The translations under genes and the position numbers were made by a program. DNA of 64,000 bases from an uncultured Prevotella sp. (GTDB taxonomy: Bacteria; Bacteroidota; Bacteroidia; Bacteroidales; Bacteroidaceae): positions 16,516 to 80,515 of the forward strand of contig CALUKU010000008.1 in assembly GCA_944321295.1 (NCBI GenBank), read 5' to 3'. This document shows positions 17,815-29,142 of the stretch, in pieces; position 1 is the first letter of the stretch, and each line of letters starts with the position of its first letter. A model generated the notes under the pieces. The model had not been told where the DNA came from. It was given only the letters and a program-made list of their open reading frames with translations, and did not search any database.

Positions 17815-18522
17815 TCAGGCGTCGGTGTCGGGCAGGCCGCGCTTTATAATGCTTTCGAGCGGCCTGCACTCGCCCATGATCATGCTTGTCACTATGTCGG
17901 GCAGTTGGCTTCTGACGGCGATGCGCTCGCCCGTGGAGTCGTCGTAAGAATAACTCTCCACGCAGACGCCGTGTTCCCACTTCTCGTGGAATGTCTTGTA
18001 AGTTTCCGTCTTGGTTGAGTCCATCATCCATACACCGTCGGGGCGTCCGTCGCCGTCATACCCGCCGGTGATTTTTTCCTTGCCTATGCGACATTCAATG
18101 CGGCCCGAAGGGTGGTTGTCGGCCATCGTCGTCCTCATTGAGGTGACTCCCTGCGTGTAGCCCAGGGAGTGGAGCCTGCATACGGCCGTGTAACGGTAAA
18201 CGCCGTTGAGGCCGCCCGAGGCGTATTCGGCCACGAGCTTCTGTCTGTATCCGTGTGATTTCTTTGAGAAGTGCCACTTGTTCGTCCTGCGGTTGTCGGC
18301 AAAACATCCCGAAACCGTTTCAACTGTCCTGCCGTGGGGCGGCGATTGGTTTTTGCGCCTGAACCAGAAGCGCCCGCAGTAAATCCTGCGGTTGTCAGAC
18401 TCGTTATAGAAGTAAACCGCCTTGCCGTTGCGGTAACGGCCGGAATAACACCGCCTGCCGTTCGTGCAACCGCGGGGCGCAGACGACGACATCCTCAATC
18501 GCCTTATGAGCAAATCCAGCAT
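17815..18522 (-). CDS. Hypothetical protein with MORN-like repeats
   Basis: A 235-residue protein I cannot name. It contains several short segments resembling MORN or YwqK-type repeats, built around G-x-Y/W and D-G-x-x-D-G patterns (YSGRYRNGKAVYFYN, GGYDGDGRPDGVWMMD, KWEHGVCVESYSYDD). No signal peptide; the N terminus is basic (LLIRRLRMSSSAPRG). Start could be 18522 or the internal ATG at 18492. It is preceded by a leader of about 270 nt carrying a 122-bp imperfect palindrome, and it shares a terminator with the YfhO gene. Repeats of this kind usually bind proteins or lipids. Confidence 0.6.
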   Translation of the reverse strand: MLDLLIRRLRMSSSAPRGCTNGRRCYSGRYRNGKAVYFYNESDNRRIYCGRFWFRRKNQSPPHGRTVETVSGCFADNRRTNKWHFSKKSHGYRQKLVAEYASGGLNGVYRYTAVCRLHSLGYTQGVTSMRTTMADNHPSGRIECRIGKEKITGGYDGDGRPDGVWMMDSTKTETYKTFHEKWEHGVCVESYSYDDSTGERIAVRSQLPDIVTSMIMGECRPLESIIKRGLPDTDA

Positions 18523-18614
18523 AACTTTAACCGTGCTAAATGAAACACATCACCCTCCGGCCACTAAGGGTGCACTTACAGATATGATGAAGCGTGGAGC
18601 CGATAATGCCATGT

Positions 18615-18736
18615 CTATGATGAAGGTCCTAGGAAAACCCAAAAAAGAGATATGGTCATATTGCCCCACGCCGAGCGTGAGAACCACATATGCCTTTTTC
18701 TCTTTTTTGTGAAAATTTCCTAGGTTTTCATCATAG
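18615..18736. repeat. 122-bp imperfect palindrome upstream of the MORN-like gene
   Basis: The ends are an inverted pair CTATGATGAA (18615-18624) and TTCATCATAG (18727-18736). CCTAGG is repeated symmetrically inside, the A-rich word AAAAAAGAGA is mirrored, and the centre is CACGC-cga-GCGTG. The two halves align throughout with small indels. It may be a small non-autonomous mobile element (MITE-like) or a folded leader RNA. Confidence 0.7.
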
Positions 18737-18798
18737 AGAAAAGCATTGCGCTTCTTTACGTACAATGTCTTCTGCGGGCATTAAGCCCGTTTTGTGTG

Positions 18799-18806
18799 CA
18801 AATATA
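18799..18806 (-). promoter_or_regulatory. Possible -7 box for the MORN-like gene
   Basis: On the minus strand the box reads TATATTTG, matching TAnnTTTG. It would produce a transcript running through the 122-bp palindrome into the gene at 18522. No clear -33 element. Confidence 0.45.
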
Positions 18807-18937
18807 CGCATTTTTCAGTTAAAAAATGGTATGCGTTAATGAAAAACGCCACGTTTGCGTTGATTTCTCCGGCGGCCGTTGCCGCTCGGCCTAAGGCTTG
18901 CCTCGCAGCCGTCAGGCGGCGTTTTGGCGGTAAGACT

Positions 18938-19053
18938 CTAAGGCGTTGCGTAATATCCTGATAACCAATGCTTTATGAAAGGCCGTCTTTGGGGCGTTAA
19001 AAGGCCGCCTTTTGCATGGTGAAAGGTTACCTTTTGCGTTGCCGAAGGTGGCC
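18938..19053. repeat. 22-bp-period palindrome array, copy 3
   Basis: Four units with GG at 18981, 19003, 19025 and 19047 (22 bp apart). The associated imperfect palindrome is on the left (about 18949-18976, GTAATATCCTGA and related right arm), so this copy is in the opposite orientation to copy 1. It lies between the divergent MORN-like gene and clpB. Confidence 0.85.
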
Positions 19054-19156
19054 TTCGGCGTTTTTGGCGGTGTGCCGGTGGCGCGGCGGCGGTAGGCGGC
19101 CGGGCGGCGCAGGGTGCTTGACGGGGTTGTTGGATGTGTCAATATGTCATTAGCAT

Positions 19157-19171
19157 GTGTCATTATGACAC
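19157..19171. promoter_or_regulatory. Palindrome upstream of clpB, candidate heat-shock operator
   Basis: GTGTCATTATGACAC is a perfect 7-1-7 palindrome. A related half-site pair, TGTCAatATGTCA, is just upstream (19136-19149). They lie 170-210 nt before the clpB start. No match to the CIRCE element. Placement suggests an operator or activator site, but the binding protein is unknown. Confidence 0.45.
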
Positions 19172-19344
19172 TTCCGACGTCGGGGCACGCCTTTTGACGT
19201 TGCTGTAAATGAATTAAGGTAAAAAGATTGCCCACGGTGACAACCGTTAAAAGGCTGCAGACCTAAGCAGGGCGCACGTGTCGGCGACGGCCGTAGCCTG
19301 CGGGTCTTAAGCCGGGAACAAAAAGACGGAAAGGAGAACAAAAT

Positions 19345-21933
<2,589 letters not shown>

Positions 21934-21951
21934 GCGGACTGACCGCAACTA

Positions 21952-22004
21952 ACGACGGCCGGAACCGTGCTTTTGATGAAGCACGGCCCCGGCCGTCGTC
22001 GTTT
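21952..22004 (+). terminator. clpB terminator
   Basis: An 11-bp outer stem (ACGACGGCCGG and complement) and an 8-bp inner stem (CCGTGCTT / AAGCACGG) around a 6-nt loop, followed by CGTTTT. Confidence 0.85.
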
Positions 22005-22080
22005 TACATGCGGTGGCGCCGCCATGTTTGTTATAGAGAGAGTGAATGTGTAGGTATGAAAACCGGCGCCGCCTTAAAAT

Positions 22081-22183
22081 AAAAAATGCCCCTTTATCAC
22101 AAAGGAGCAATTCTTACTTTTTGAATGTCTTAGTCTTTAGCATCAATGTAGCATGTAATTCTGAAAATCTCTTTCTGTTTGCG
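22081..22183 (-). ncRNA. Candidate small RNA of about 100 nt
   Basis: On the minus strand a full promoter (TTTG, 21 nt, TACTTTTG; box at 22188-22195) is followed about 75-100 nt later by a compact intrinsic terminator. The terminator has stem TGCTCCTTT / AAAGGGGCA (22087-22109) with loop GTGAT and then a run of T (22081-22086). No start codon plus sizeable frame exists between them, so the product should be an RNA. It sits between clpB and hflX, opposite in direction to both. I do not recognise an Rfam family with certainty. The promoter overlaps a palindrome (22206-22219). Confidence 0.6.
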
Positions 22184-22187
22184 TGCA

Positions 22188-22220
22188 CAAAAGTACGTAT
22201 AATAATTGACCTATGTCAAA
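22188..22220 (-). promoter_or_regulatory. Promoter and overlapping palindrome for the candidate small RNA
   Basis: The -7 box TACTTTTG (22195-22188) and the -33 TTTG (22220-22217) are in consensus form and spacing. The palindrome TTGACctatGTCAA (22206-22219) covers the -33 element, a position suited to a repressor or activator. Confidence 0.55.
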
Positions 22221-22249
22221 AAATATTAGCGGTTTTGCTCAAAAAAGTA

Positions 22250-22263
22250 CGTAAACGTTTACG
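22250..22263. promoter_or_regulatory. Perfect palindrome CGTAAACGTTTACG, LacI-type operator-like
   Basis: A 14-bp perfect palindrome resembling operators of LacI/GalR-family regulators. It is about 70 nt upstream of the candidate small RNA start and about 300 nt upstream of hflX. The word AAAAGTACGTA occurs both here (22243-22253) and at the small RNA promoter (22189-22199). Confidence 0.4.
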
Positions 22264-22465
22264 AGTGTCAATAAAAGTTAGTAATACTATCGTGTGGCTT
22301 CGCAATTAGTAAACAGCCCCGCTCTTGGCCGCCGCCGGCCCGGAGCGTGGCGAGCTGCCGGGGCGCAAGCGGCCGCTGCTACGGCCTGATAATCAATTTT
22401 AATTAAAAGCGCCGAGGCGGCAACGCAAAAAATGTTTTTCCTTTTGTGTTTTGGCTGAAATAGTG

Positions 22466-22473
22466 TAACTTTG
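22466..22473 (+). promoter_or_regulatory. Promoter of hflX
   Basis: TAACTTTG -7 box with TTTTG at 22442-22446 about 19 nt upstream. Gives a leader near 90 nt to the ATG at 22571. Confidence 0.7.
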
Positions 22474-22570
22474 CATAATTGACAGGCCGTGCTCGCCATG
22501 ACGGCGGCAGACATTGGCCCGGTACGCCGGCGTTGCCTGTACACCTTATTATATACATATAGTAAATCTG

Positions 22571-23818
22571 ATGAAAGAATTTGTAATATCCGAGGTCAAG
22601 GCCGAAACGGCCGTTCTTGTAGGTTTGGTTACGCAGGAGCAGGACGAGGCCAAGACGAAGGAATATCTTGACGAACTTGAGTTCCTTGCCGATACCGCCG
22701 GGGCGGTAACCGTGAAGCGGTTTACGCAGAAGGTGGCCGGTCCTAACCAGACTACATACGTAGGCAAGGGCAAGCTCGAGGAAATAAAGCAATACATCCT
22801 GGCCGAGGAAGAGGCCGAGCGCGAGATAGGAATGGTAATCTTCGACGACGAACTGTCGGCGAAACAGATACGCAACATCGAGAACGAGCTTAAGGTTAAG
22901 ATACTCGACCGCACGTCGCTCATTCTTGACATCTTCGCCATGCGCGCCCAGACGGCCAGCGCCAAGACGCAGGTTGAGCTTGCGCAGTATCGTTACATGC
23001 TGCCGCGCCTGCAAAGGCTGTGGACGCACCTTGAGCGACAGGGCGGCGGAAGCGGCTCGGGCGGCGGCAAAGGCTCGGTGGGACTGCGCGGACCGGGCGA
23101 GACCCAGCTTGAGATGGACCGCCGTATAATCCTTCAGCGCATGTCGCTGCTCAAACAGAGGCTTGTCGAGATTGACAAGCAGAAGAGCACGCAGCGCAAG
23201 AACCGCGGGCGGTTGATACGCGTGGCTCTCGTAGGTTACACCAACGTAGGCAAGTCGACGCTGATGAACCTGTTGGCAAAGAGCGAGGTGTTCGCCGAGA
23301 ACAAGCTTTTCGCCACGCTCGACACGACGGTCAGGAAGGTGGTGATAGAGAACCTGCCGTTCCTCCTGGCCGACACCGTTGGCTTCATCCGCAAGCTGCC
23401 TACCGACCTTGTAGACTCGTTCAAGAGTACGCTCGACGAGGTGCGCGAGGCCGACTTGCTGTTGCACGTGGTTGACATCTCACACCCGGACTTTGAGGAA
23501 CAAATCAATGTCGTCAACAATACGCTTAAGGACTTGGGCTGCGCCGACAAGCCTTCGATGATAATCTTCAATAAGATTGACGCCTATACGTGGGTTGACA
23601 AGGAACCTGACGACCTTACGCCGGCAACGAAGGAGAACGTCACGCTTGACGAACTGAAGCGCACTTGGATGGCTAAGCTTAACGACAACTGCCTCTTCAT
23701 TTCGGCGAAGAACAAGACAAACATCGACGAAATGCGCGCCACCATATATAAAACGGTTCGCGAACTGCACGTGCAGAAATACCCGTACAACGACTTCTTA
23801 TATCCTACGGAGGAATAA
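22571..23818 (+). CDS. hflX: Ribosome-associated GTPase HflX
   Basis: A 415-residue GTPase that splits or rescues stalled ribosomes under stress. The N-terminal HflX domain is followed by a coiled-coil and the glycine-rich linker (GGGSGSGGGKGSVGLRGPGE). Then comes the GTPase domain: G1 GYTNVGKST, G3 DTVGFIRKLP, G4 NKID. The frame extends 19 codons upstream, but the ATG at 22571 fits the promoter and the family start. It stands 63 nt before a DUF4954 gene, with which it may be co-transcribed. Confidence 0.96.
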   Translation: MKEFVISEVKAETAVLVGLVTQEQDEAKTKEYLDELEFLADTAGAVTVKRFTQKVAGPNQTTYVGKGKLEEIKQYILAEEEAEREIGMVIFDDELSAKQIRNIENELKVKILDRTSLILDIFAMRAQTASAKTQVELAQYRYMLPRLQRLWTHLERQGGGSGSGGGKGSVGLRGPGETQLEMDRRIILQRMSLLKQRLVEIDKQKSTQRKNRGRLIRVALVGYTNVGKSTLMNLLAKSEVFAENKLFATLDTTVRKVVIENLPFLLADTVGFIRKLPTDLVDSFKSTLDEVREADLLLHVVDISHPDFEEQINVVNNTLKDLGCADKPSMIIFNKIDAYTWVDKEPDDLTPATKENVTLDELKRTWMAKLNDNCLFISAKNKTNIDEMRATIYKTVRELHVQKYPYNDFLYPTEE

Positions 23819-23881
23819 GCGCAGCCGGACGGGCGGGCGGAAACGGCCCTATTATGATTTAAAAGTTAACTAATTACCGCT

Positions 23882-25702
23882 ATGGACGATTACAGACTGC
23901 TTACCGACGAGGAAATCGGGATACTTGAGGATAATGGTTGTACGGCGGAAGACTGGACGAGCATTAACGTCGCCGACGACTTTTCTCCGGCCTACATACG
24001 CAATGTGAGGTTTTACGGGACGGTAAACCTTGGCGTGTTCGAGAAGAACGTCGAGGTCACCCGAGGCTTTGCCAGGCACTCGGGCCTGCGCAACGCCATA
24101 CTGCGCAACGTCACCATAGGCGACAACTGCCTGATAGAGAACATCGGCGGCTGCATCAACAATTATTCCATCGGCGACGAGTGCTGCATCTGCAACGTGT
24201 CGCTTATGGAAACAACGGCCGAGGCCACGTTCGGCGAAGGCATAATAATATCGGTGCTCAACGAGGCCGGCAACGGCAATGTTATGTTGTTCCGAGGGCT
24301 TACAAGCAACATGGCGGCCCTTATGGTAAGCCGTTCGGAAGATAAGGAGTTTGTGTCGGCCGTAAGGAAGGCCGTGCGTGAGAACATAAACCTGCGCGTT
24401 CCCGAGATAGGGACGATAGGCAGCAACGTGCGCATAATGAACACTACGGAGATAACCAACACCAACATCGACGACAACTGCGAGGTGAACGGAGCGTGCC
24501 GCCTAAGTGACTGTACCCTTGCCGCCGAGCCGGGCGACGGTGTTTACATTGGTTCGGGCGTCATTTGCGAGAACTCCATAATATCCGACGGCTCATCGGT
24601 ACTCAACAGCGCTAAGGTGTTTAATTGTTATGTCGGTGAGTCAAGCCAGGTGACAAACGGCTTTACGGCTGAGAACAGCTTGTTTTTCGCCAACACATAC
24701 ATGGCAAACGGTGAGGCGTGCGCAGCGTTTTGCGGTCCCTTCTCGGCAAGTCATCACAAGAGTTCGCTGCTCATCGGTTGCATGACTTCTTTCTATAATG
24801 CAGGTTCGGCGACGAATTTCAGCAACCATGCTTACAAGATGGGGCCGATACATTATGGTGTTCTTGAGCGTGGAACCAAGACGGCGAGCGGCTCGCATAT
24901 GCTACTTCCCGCTACGATAGGCGCTTTCTCGGTGTGCATAGGCAAGCTTTCGGGACATCCGGACACTCACGACCTGCCGTTTTCTTACGTCATAGGCGAC
25001 GGTCGTGACACGTTCGTCGTGCCGGGAAAGAACATCATGACGGTGGGCCTTTACCGCGACATACGCAAATGGCCGCGGCGCGACGTGCGGATGAACGAGA
25101 GCAAGAAGAGCATTGTAAATTACGATTGGCTCAGTCCGTTCACGGTCAACGGCATAATGAGGGGCCGTGGGATATTGCAAGGATTGCTTGAGGAGGGCGG
25201 CGAGGATGCGCCGTTCTATGATTACAACGGATGCAAGATAAGCAACAAGTCGCTGCGCCGCGGATTTAAGTTGTATGACATGGCGGTGGAGCTTTTTATC
25301 GGCGACGTGCTCATGTCGCATGATTTCGGCGACCAAAACACGGCTGTCGGCAGCGGCGATTGGCGCGACCTGTCAGGCCTGTTGCTGCCCGCGGCAGAGG
25401 AAGACAGGATTGTCGAGAAGGTTAAGTATGGCATAATAGACAGCGTGAAGGCTTTTTCCGATGTGTTCACGGCATATAATGATATGTATGCCGATTATCT
25501 TTGGACTTACACTTTAAGCGTGATGAAGTCGTATGTCGGCGTCGATGAACTTACCGAAAGCGACTTCGACGACCTGCGCCGGCGTGGAGTCGCGGCCCGT
25601 GAGGCCTGGCTCGACGGCATAAGACGCGACGCCGAGAAGGAGTTCGGCATGGGCGACGTCGACCGTGCAACGCTCGACAATTTCCTTACGCAGCTTTCAT
25701 GA
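23882..25702 (+). CDS. DUF4954 family protein, left-handed beta-helix-like
   Basis: A 606-residue protein of the DUF4954 family found in Bacteroidetes and spirochaetes. The middle contains many short hexapeptide-like turns (NVTIGDNCLIENIGGCINNYSIGDECC; NTNIDDNCEVNGACRLSDCTL; GDGVYIGSGVICENSIISDGSS), as in left-handed parallel beta helices of acyl- and nucleotidyltransferases. The N terminus (MDDYRLLTDEEIGILEDNGC) is the family start. The biochemical role is unknown; a sugar-phosphate or acyl transferase activity is only a guess. It is flanked by hflX and an M16 peptidase in the same direction. Confidence 0.88.
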   Translation: MDDYRLLTDEEIGILEDNGCTAEDWTSINVADDFSPAYIRNVRFYGTVNLGVFEKNVEVTRGFARHSGLRNAILRNVTIGDNCLIENIGGCINNYSIGDECCICNVSLMETTAEATFGEGIIISVLNEAGNGNVMLFRGLTSNMAALMVSRSEDKEFVSAVRKAVRENINLRVPEIGTIGSNVRIMNTTEITNTNIDDNCEVNGACRLSDCTLAAEPGDGVYIGSGVICENSIISDGSSVLNSAKVFNCYVGESSQVTNGFTAENSLFFANTYMANGEACAAFCGPFSASHHKSSLLIGCMTSFYNAGSATNFSNHAYKMGPIHYGVLERGTKTASGSHMLLPATIGAFSVCIGKLSGHPDTHDLPFSYVIGDGRDTFVVPGKNIMTVGLYRDIRKWPRRDVRMNESKKSIVNYDWLSPFTVNGIMRGRGILQGLLEEGGEDAPFYDYNGCKISNKSLRRGFKLYDMAVELFIGDVLMSHDFGDQNTAVGSGDWRDLSGLLLPAAEEDRIVEKVKYGIIDSVKAFSDVFTAYNDMYADYLWTYTLSVMKSYVGVDELTESDFDDLRRRGVAAREAWLDGIRRDAEKEFGMGDVDRATLDNFLTQLS

Positions 25703-25732
25703 TAAACATTGTAACAAAATCTAATATTTAAA

Positions 25733-28642
25733 ATGAACAAAATCAAGTATTTGCTTTTTGTGCTCCTGCTCGCTTTGGCGCTGCCAGTGCCGGCCAAGGA
25801 GTACAAGTATCAGACCGTAGACGGCGACATGACGGCTACTCGCATTTACACGTTAGACAACGGACTTACGGTGTATCTGTCGGTAAATAAGGAAACGCCG
25901 CGCATACAGACGTATATCGCCGTGCGCACCGGCAGTCGCAACGACCCGCCCGAAACGACAGGTCTTGCACACTATCTTGAGCACCTTATGTTCAAGGGAA
26001 CGCGCAGTTTCGGTACGTCTGACGCCGCCAAGGAGGCTCCGTTCCTCGACTCGATACAGAGCCGTTACGAAGTTTACCGCAAGCTGGAGGACCCTGCCGA
26101 GCGTGCGGCATGCTATCATGTTATTGACAGCCTGTCGCAGTTGGCGGCGCGATATTCAATCTCAAACGAGTATGACAAGCTGATGTCGGCCATCGGAGCA
26201 CAAGGAACCAACGCCTATACGAGCAAGGACGTCACCTGCTATATGGAGGACATACCGGCCAACGAGGTTGAGAACTGGGCCAGGATTGAGGCCGACCGCT
26301 TCCAGAACATGGTGGTAAGAGGGTTCCATACAGAGCTTGAGGCCGTGTATGAAGAGTATAACATCGGTCTGGCCGACGACGGACAGAAGGCTTTCAATGC
26401 GCTTGACGCACTGCTCTTTCCCAACCATCCTTACGGCACGCAAACGACAATCGGCACGCAGGAACACCTGAAAAATCCGTCGATAGTTAACATAAAGAAC
26501 TATTTCAAGCGTTATTACGTGCCCAATAACGTGGCCATCTGCATGGCCGGCGACTTTGACCCGGATCGTGTAATCGCAATAATCGACAAGTACTTCGGCA
26601 TGTGGAAGCCCAACCCGAGCCTCACACAGCCCAGCTTTGCGCCAATACCCGACCGCACTGCGCCCAAGGACACCACGGTGGTAGGGCAGGAGGCCGAGAA
26701 CATCTACGTAGCGTGGAAGTTCGATAAGGCGGCCTCGTTGCAGAACGATACGCTCGGCGTGATATCCAGAATCTTATTTAACGGCCGCGCGGGCTTGATG
26801 GACATCGACCTGAAGCAGCAGATGAAATATCTTAACGGATATGCCATGCCTATGCCGCTTGCCGAATATTCGGCTCTCGTTATGTTCGGCCGTCCCAACG
26901 AGGGGCAGACTCTTGACGAGGTGAAGGCCTTGTTGCTCGGCGAGGTTGACAAGCTGAAGCGCGGCGACTTTGACGAAAGCCTGATAAAGGCGGTCATCAA
27001 CAACGAGAAGCTTGACTACTACACGGCCGTTGAGAGTAACAAGGGACGTGCCGACATGTTTGTTGACGCTTATATAAACGGTAAGAAATGGGCCGACGTA
27101 GTTGGCCGCCTCGACCGCATAGCGGGCATTACGAAGCAGCAGGTTGTCGACTTTGCCAACCGCCATTTCGCCGACAACTACATTGCCGTGTACAAGCGCA
27201 TCGGCAATGACACTACGTTGAAGAAGATTGACAAGCCCCGGATAACGGCCATACCCACCAACCGCGACAAGCAGAGCGCCTTCGTCACCGAGATAATCAA
27301 CTCGAAGACGGAGCCGATACAGCCGCGCTTCCTCGACTTTGAGAAAGACTTGACTAAGGGAAAGACCAAGAAGGGCCTGCCCGTGCTGTACGTCAAGAAC
27401 ACTGAGAACGGACGGTTTACGCTGAATTATTATTTCGAGATGGGCGAGGAAAACGACAAGTGGCTGCCTTACGCCGCAATGTATTTCAACTATCTCGGCA
27501 CCGATAAGATGAGCGCCCGCCAGTTCAAGCAGCAGCTTTTCCAGCTGGCGTGTGAATTCAACATCAACGTAGGCACGCGGTCGAGCAAGATTGTGCTTAC
27601 GGGTTTGGCCGAGAACATGGAGCAGGCCATGAGGCTTACGGAGGAATTCGTGGCCGGAGTGAAGGCCGACAAGGCTGCTTACGAGCAGTTCGTGGCGATG
27701 ATTGAGAAGACCAACAATGACGCCAAGCTCGACCAGGGGCGCAACTTCAGCCGTCTGCAGGCTTACGGCATATACGGCCCCTACAACCGCACGCGCAACA
27801 TTCCGTCGAGCGAAGAGCTTAAGGCGATGGACCCGCAGAAGCTTGTCGACATGGTGAAAGGCTTCTGTGGCTATAAGCATAAGGTGCTGTATTACGGCCC
27901 GATGGAGCTTAAGGCTCTCGTAGCGGCTGTCGACGCCAACCATAAGGCGCCCAAGAAGCTTGCCGACGTGCCCGCCGGACGCAAGTACAGGGCGCAGGCT
28001 ACGCCGCGCAACGAGGTGCTCATGGCACCGTATGACGCCAAGAACATCTACATGTTGCAGTACCATAACGCCGGCACTGAGTGGAACCCCGAGCTTGAAC
28101 CCGTGGTTCAACTCTTCAACGAGTACAACGGAGGAAGCAGCATGAACTCAGTAGTGTTCCAGGAGTTGCGCGAGGCGAGGGGACTGGCTTACAGCGCTTA
28201 CGCCGAGTATGTGACGCCCGACTATGACGAAGACCCCGAGTATTTCGCAGCCTTCATCATTTCGCAGAACGACAAGATGGCCGACTGCATCAATACCTTC
28301 AACAGCATTATCGACACGATACCGCAGTCGGAGATGACCCTCGAGCTTGCCAAGCAGGCCCTTACGAAGCGCCTTGCCACGGGCCGAACGACCAAGATGG
28401 GCATAATCTACGCGTACCTTAAGGCCTTGGACAGGGGCATTGACTACGACATCAACGCTAAAGTGTATGAAGCTCTGCCCCGACTGACTATGGACGACGT
28501 GGTAAGCTTCGAGCGCCGTATGATTGCCGGCAAGCCTTTCCGCTACATAATCCTCGGCAACGAGAGCGAGCTTGACATGGAGGCGCTCGGCAAGATAGGC
28601 CCCGTCAAGCGGCTGACGACGGAGGAAATCTTCGGATATTAA
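25733..28642 (+). CDS. M16 family metallopeptidase (two-repeat, secreted)
   Basis: A 969-residue zinc peptidase of the insulinase/pitrilysin type. A signal peptide (MNKIKYLLFVLLLALALPVPA) indicates export to the periplasm or outer membrane. The inverted zinc motif HYLEH is at residues 80-84, with a downstream glutamate in ELEAVYEEYN as third ligand. A second, catalytically silent M16 half follows (about residues 520-950), and the clamshell of two halves usually cleaves peptides rather than folded proteins. An insertion after the active site (about residues 105-150) is larger than in the average family member. The gene starts 30 nt after DUF4954. Confidence 0.93.
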   Translation: MNKIKYLLFVLLLALALPVPAKEYKYQTVDGDMTATRIYTLDNGLTVYLSVNKETPRIQTYIAVRTGSRNDPPETTGLAHYLEHLMFKGTRSFGTSDAAKEAPFLDSIQSRYEVYRKLEDPAERAACYHVIDSLSQLAARYSISNEYDKLMSAIGAQGTNAYTSKDVTCYMEDIPANEVENWARIEADRFQNMVVRGFHTELEAVYEEYNIGLADDGQKAFNALDALLFPNHPYGTQTTIGTQEHLKNPSIVNIKNYFKRYYVPNNVAICMAGDFDPDRVIAIIDKYFGMWKPNPSLTQPSFAPIPDRTAPKDTTVVGQEAENIYVAWKFDKAASLQNDTLGVISRILFNGRAGLMDIDLKQQMKYLNGYAMPMPLAEYSALVMFGRPNEGQTLDEVKALLLGEVDKLKRGDFDESLIKAVINNEKLDYYTAVESNKGRADMFVDAYINGKKWADVVGRLDRIAGITKQQVVDFANRHFADNYIAVYKRIGNDTTLKKIDKPRITAIPTNRDKQSAFVTEIINSKTEPIQPRFLDFEKDLTKGKTKKGLPVLYVKNTENGRFTLNYYFEMGEENDKWLPYAAMYFNYLGTDKMSARQFKQQLFQLACEFNINVGTRSSKIVLTGLAENMEQAMRLTEEFVAGVKADKAAYEQFVAMIEKTNNDAKLDQGRNFSRLQAYGIYGPYNRTRNIPSSEELKAMDPQKLVDMVKGFCGYKHKVLYYGPMELKALVAAVDANHKAPKKLADVPAGRKYRAQATPRNEVLMAPYDAKNIYMLQYHNAGTEWNPELEPVVQLFNEYNGGSSMNSVVFQELREARGLAYSAYAEYVTPDYDEDPEYFAAFIISQNDKMADCINTFNSIIDTIPQSEMTLELAKQALTKRLATGRTTKMGIIYAYLKALDRGIDYDINAKVYEALPRLTMDDVVSFERRMIAGKPFRYIILGNESELDMEALGKIGPVKRLTTEEIFGY

Positions 28643-28702
28643 GGCCTCATGCCGGGCGTGACGCCTGTGCATGACATTTAATTGATATTTTATTGTTTTC
28701 CG

Positions 28703-28812
28703 AGAGGCGGCCTTTTGCTTTGCGAAAGGCCGCCTCTTGCCGTTTAAAAGGCCGCCTTTCGCAGCATGAAAGGTGGCCTTTTCCTATAGCATTGATAGTC
28801 AGGGCTTTACAG
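28703..28812. repeat. 22-bp-period palindrome array, copy 4
   Basis: Four units with GG at 28706, 28728, 28750 and 28772. The imperfect palindrome (about 28786-28811, with inner TGAtagTCA) is on the right. It lies between the M16 peptidase and fumarase genes; the rest of this spacer (28813-28970) shows nothing recognisable. Confidence 0.85.
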
Positions 28813-28994
28813 ACTTGTTAAAGACCGGGCTGTAAATCCATGCTGACATTATCGTTATTAATGTTGAGCAAGAATGTCAAAACGGCATTTACGTGAGAAA
28901 AAGTATGGCTTCGGATGAGGCGTAAAGTATCGAAGAAATGAAAATATAAGTTTGTTTCACTCGCTTTTATTTTGCATTTCTCTTGATTTTGCAC

Positions 28995-29002
28995 TATCTT
29001 TG
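28995..29002 (+). promoter_or_regulatory. Promoter of fumarase gene, embedded in repeat-like sequence
   Basis: TATCTTTG -7 box with TTTG at 28971-28974, 20 nt apart. The upstream flank (CGCTTTTATTTTGCA at 28963-28977) is the same as the core of the 88-bp repeat at the right end of the window. Confidence 0.75.
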
Positions 29003-29142
29003 CAGAAGTAAAAAACATATTAGTGAAAACATAATAAGCACTCACGCCAATCCTGTGAGGACGATGGGTACGGCCGTAAGGCATGCCGGGGTTCATCCGT
29101 CCGGGAAGACGGCTGTGGGCATTAAATTCTCAACAAAACATT

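Noticed and set aside
18550-18765. Possible 71-residue protein upstream of the MORN-like gene
   Set aside because: TTG start and the frame is read through the long palindrome; no domain features.
22046-22309. Possible 87-residue protein between clpB and hflX
   Set aside because: GTG start, no family resemblance, and it crosses a terminator and promoter on the other strand that better explain the region.
26774-28111. 445-codon open frame antisense to the M16 peptidase
   Set aside because: Same reason: shadow of a strongly supported gene.
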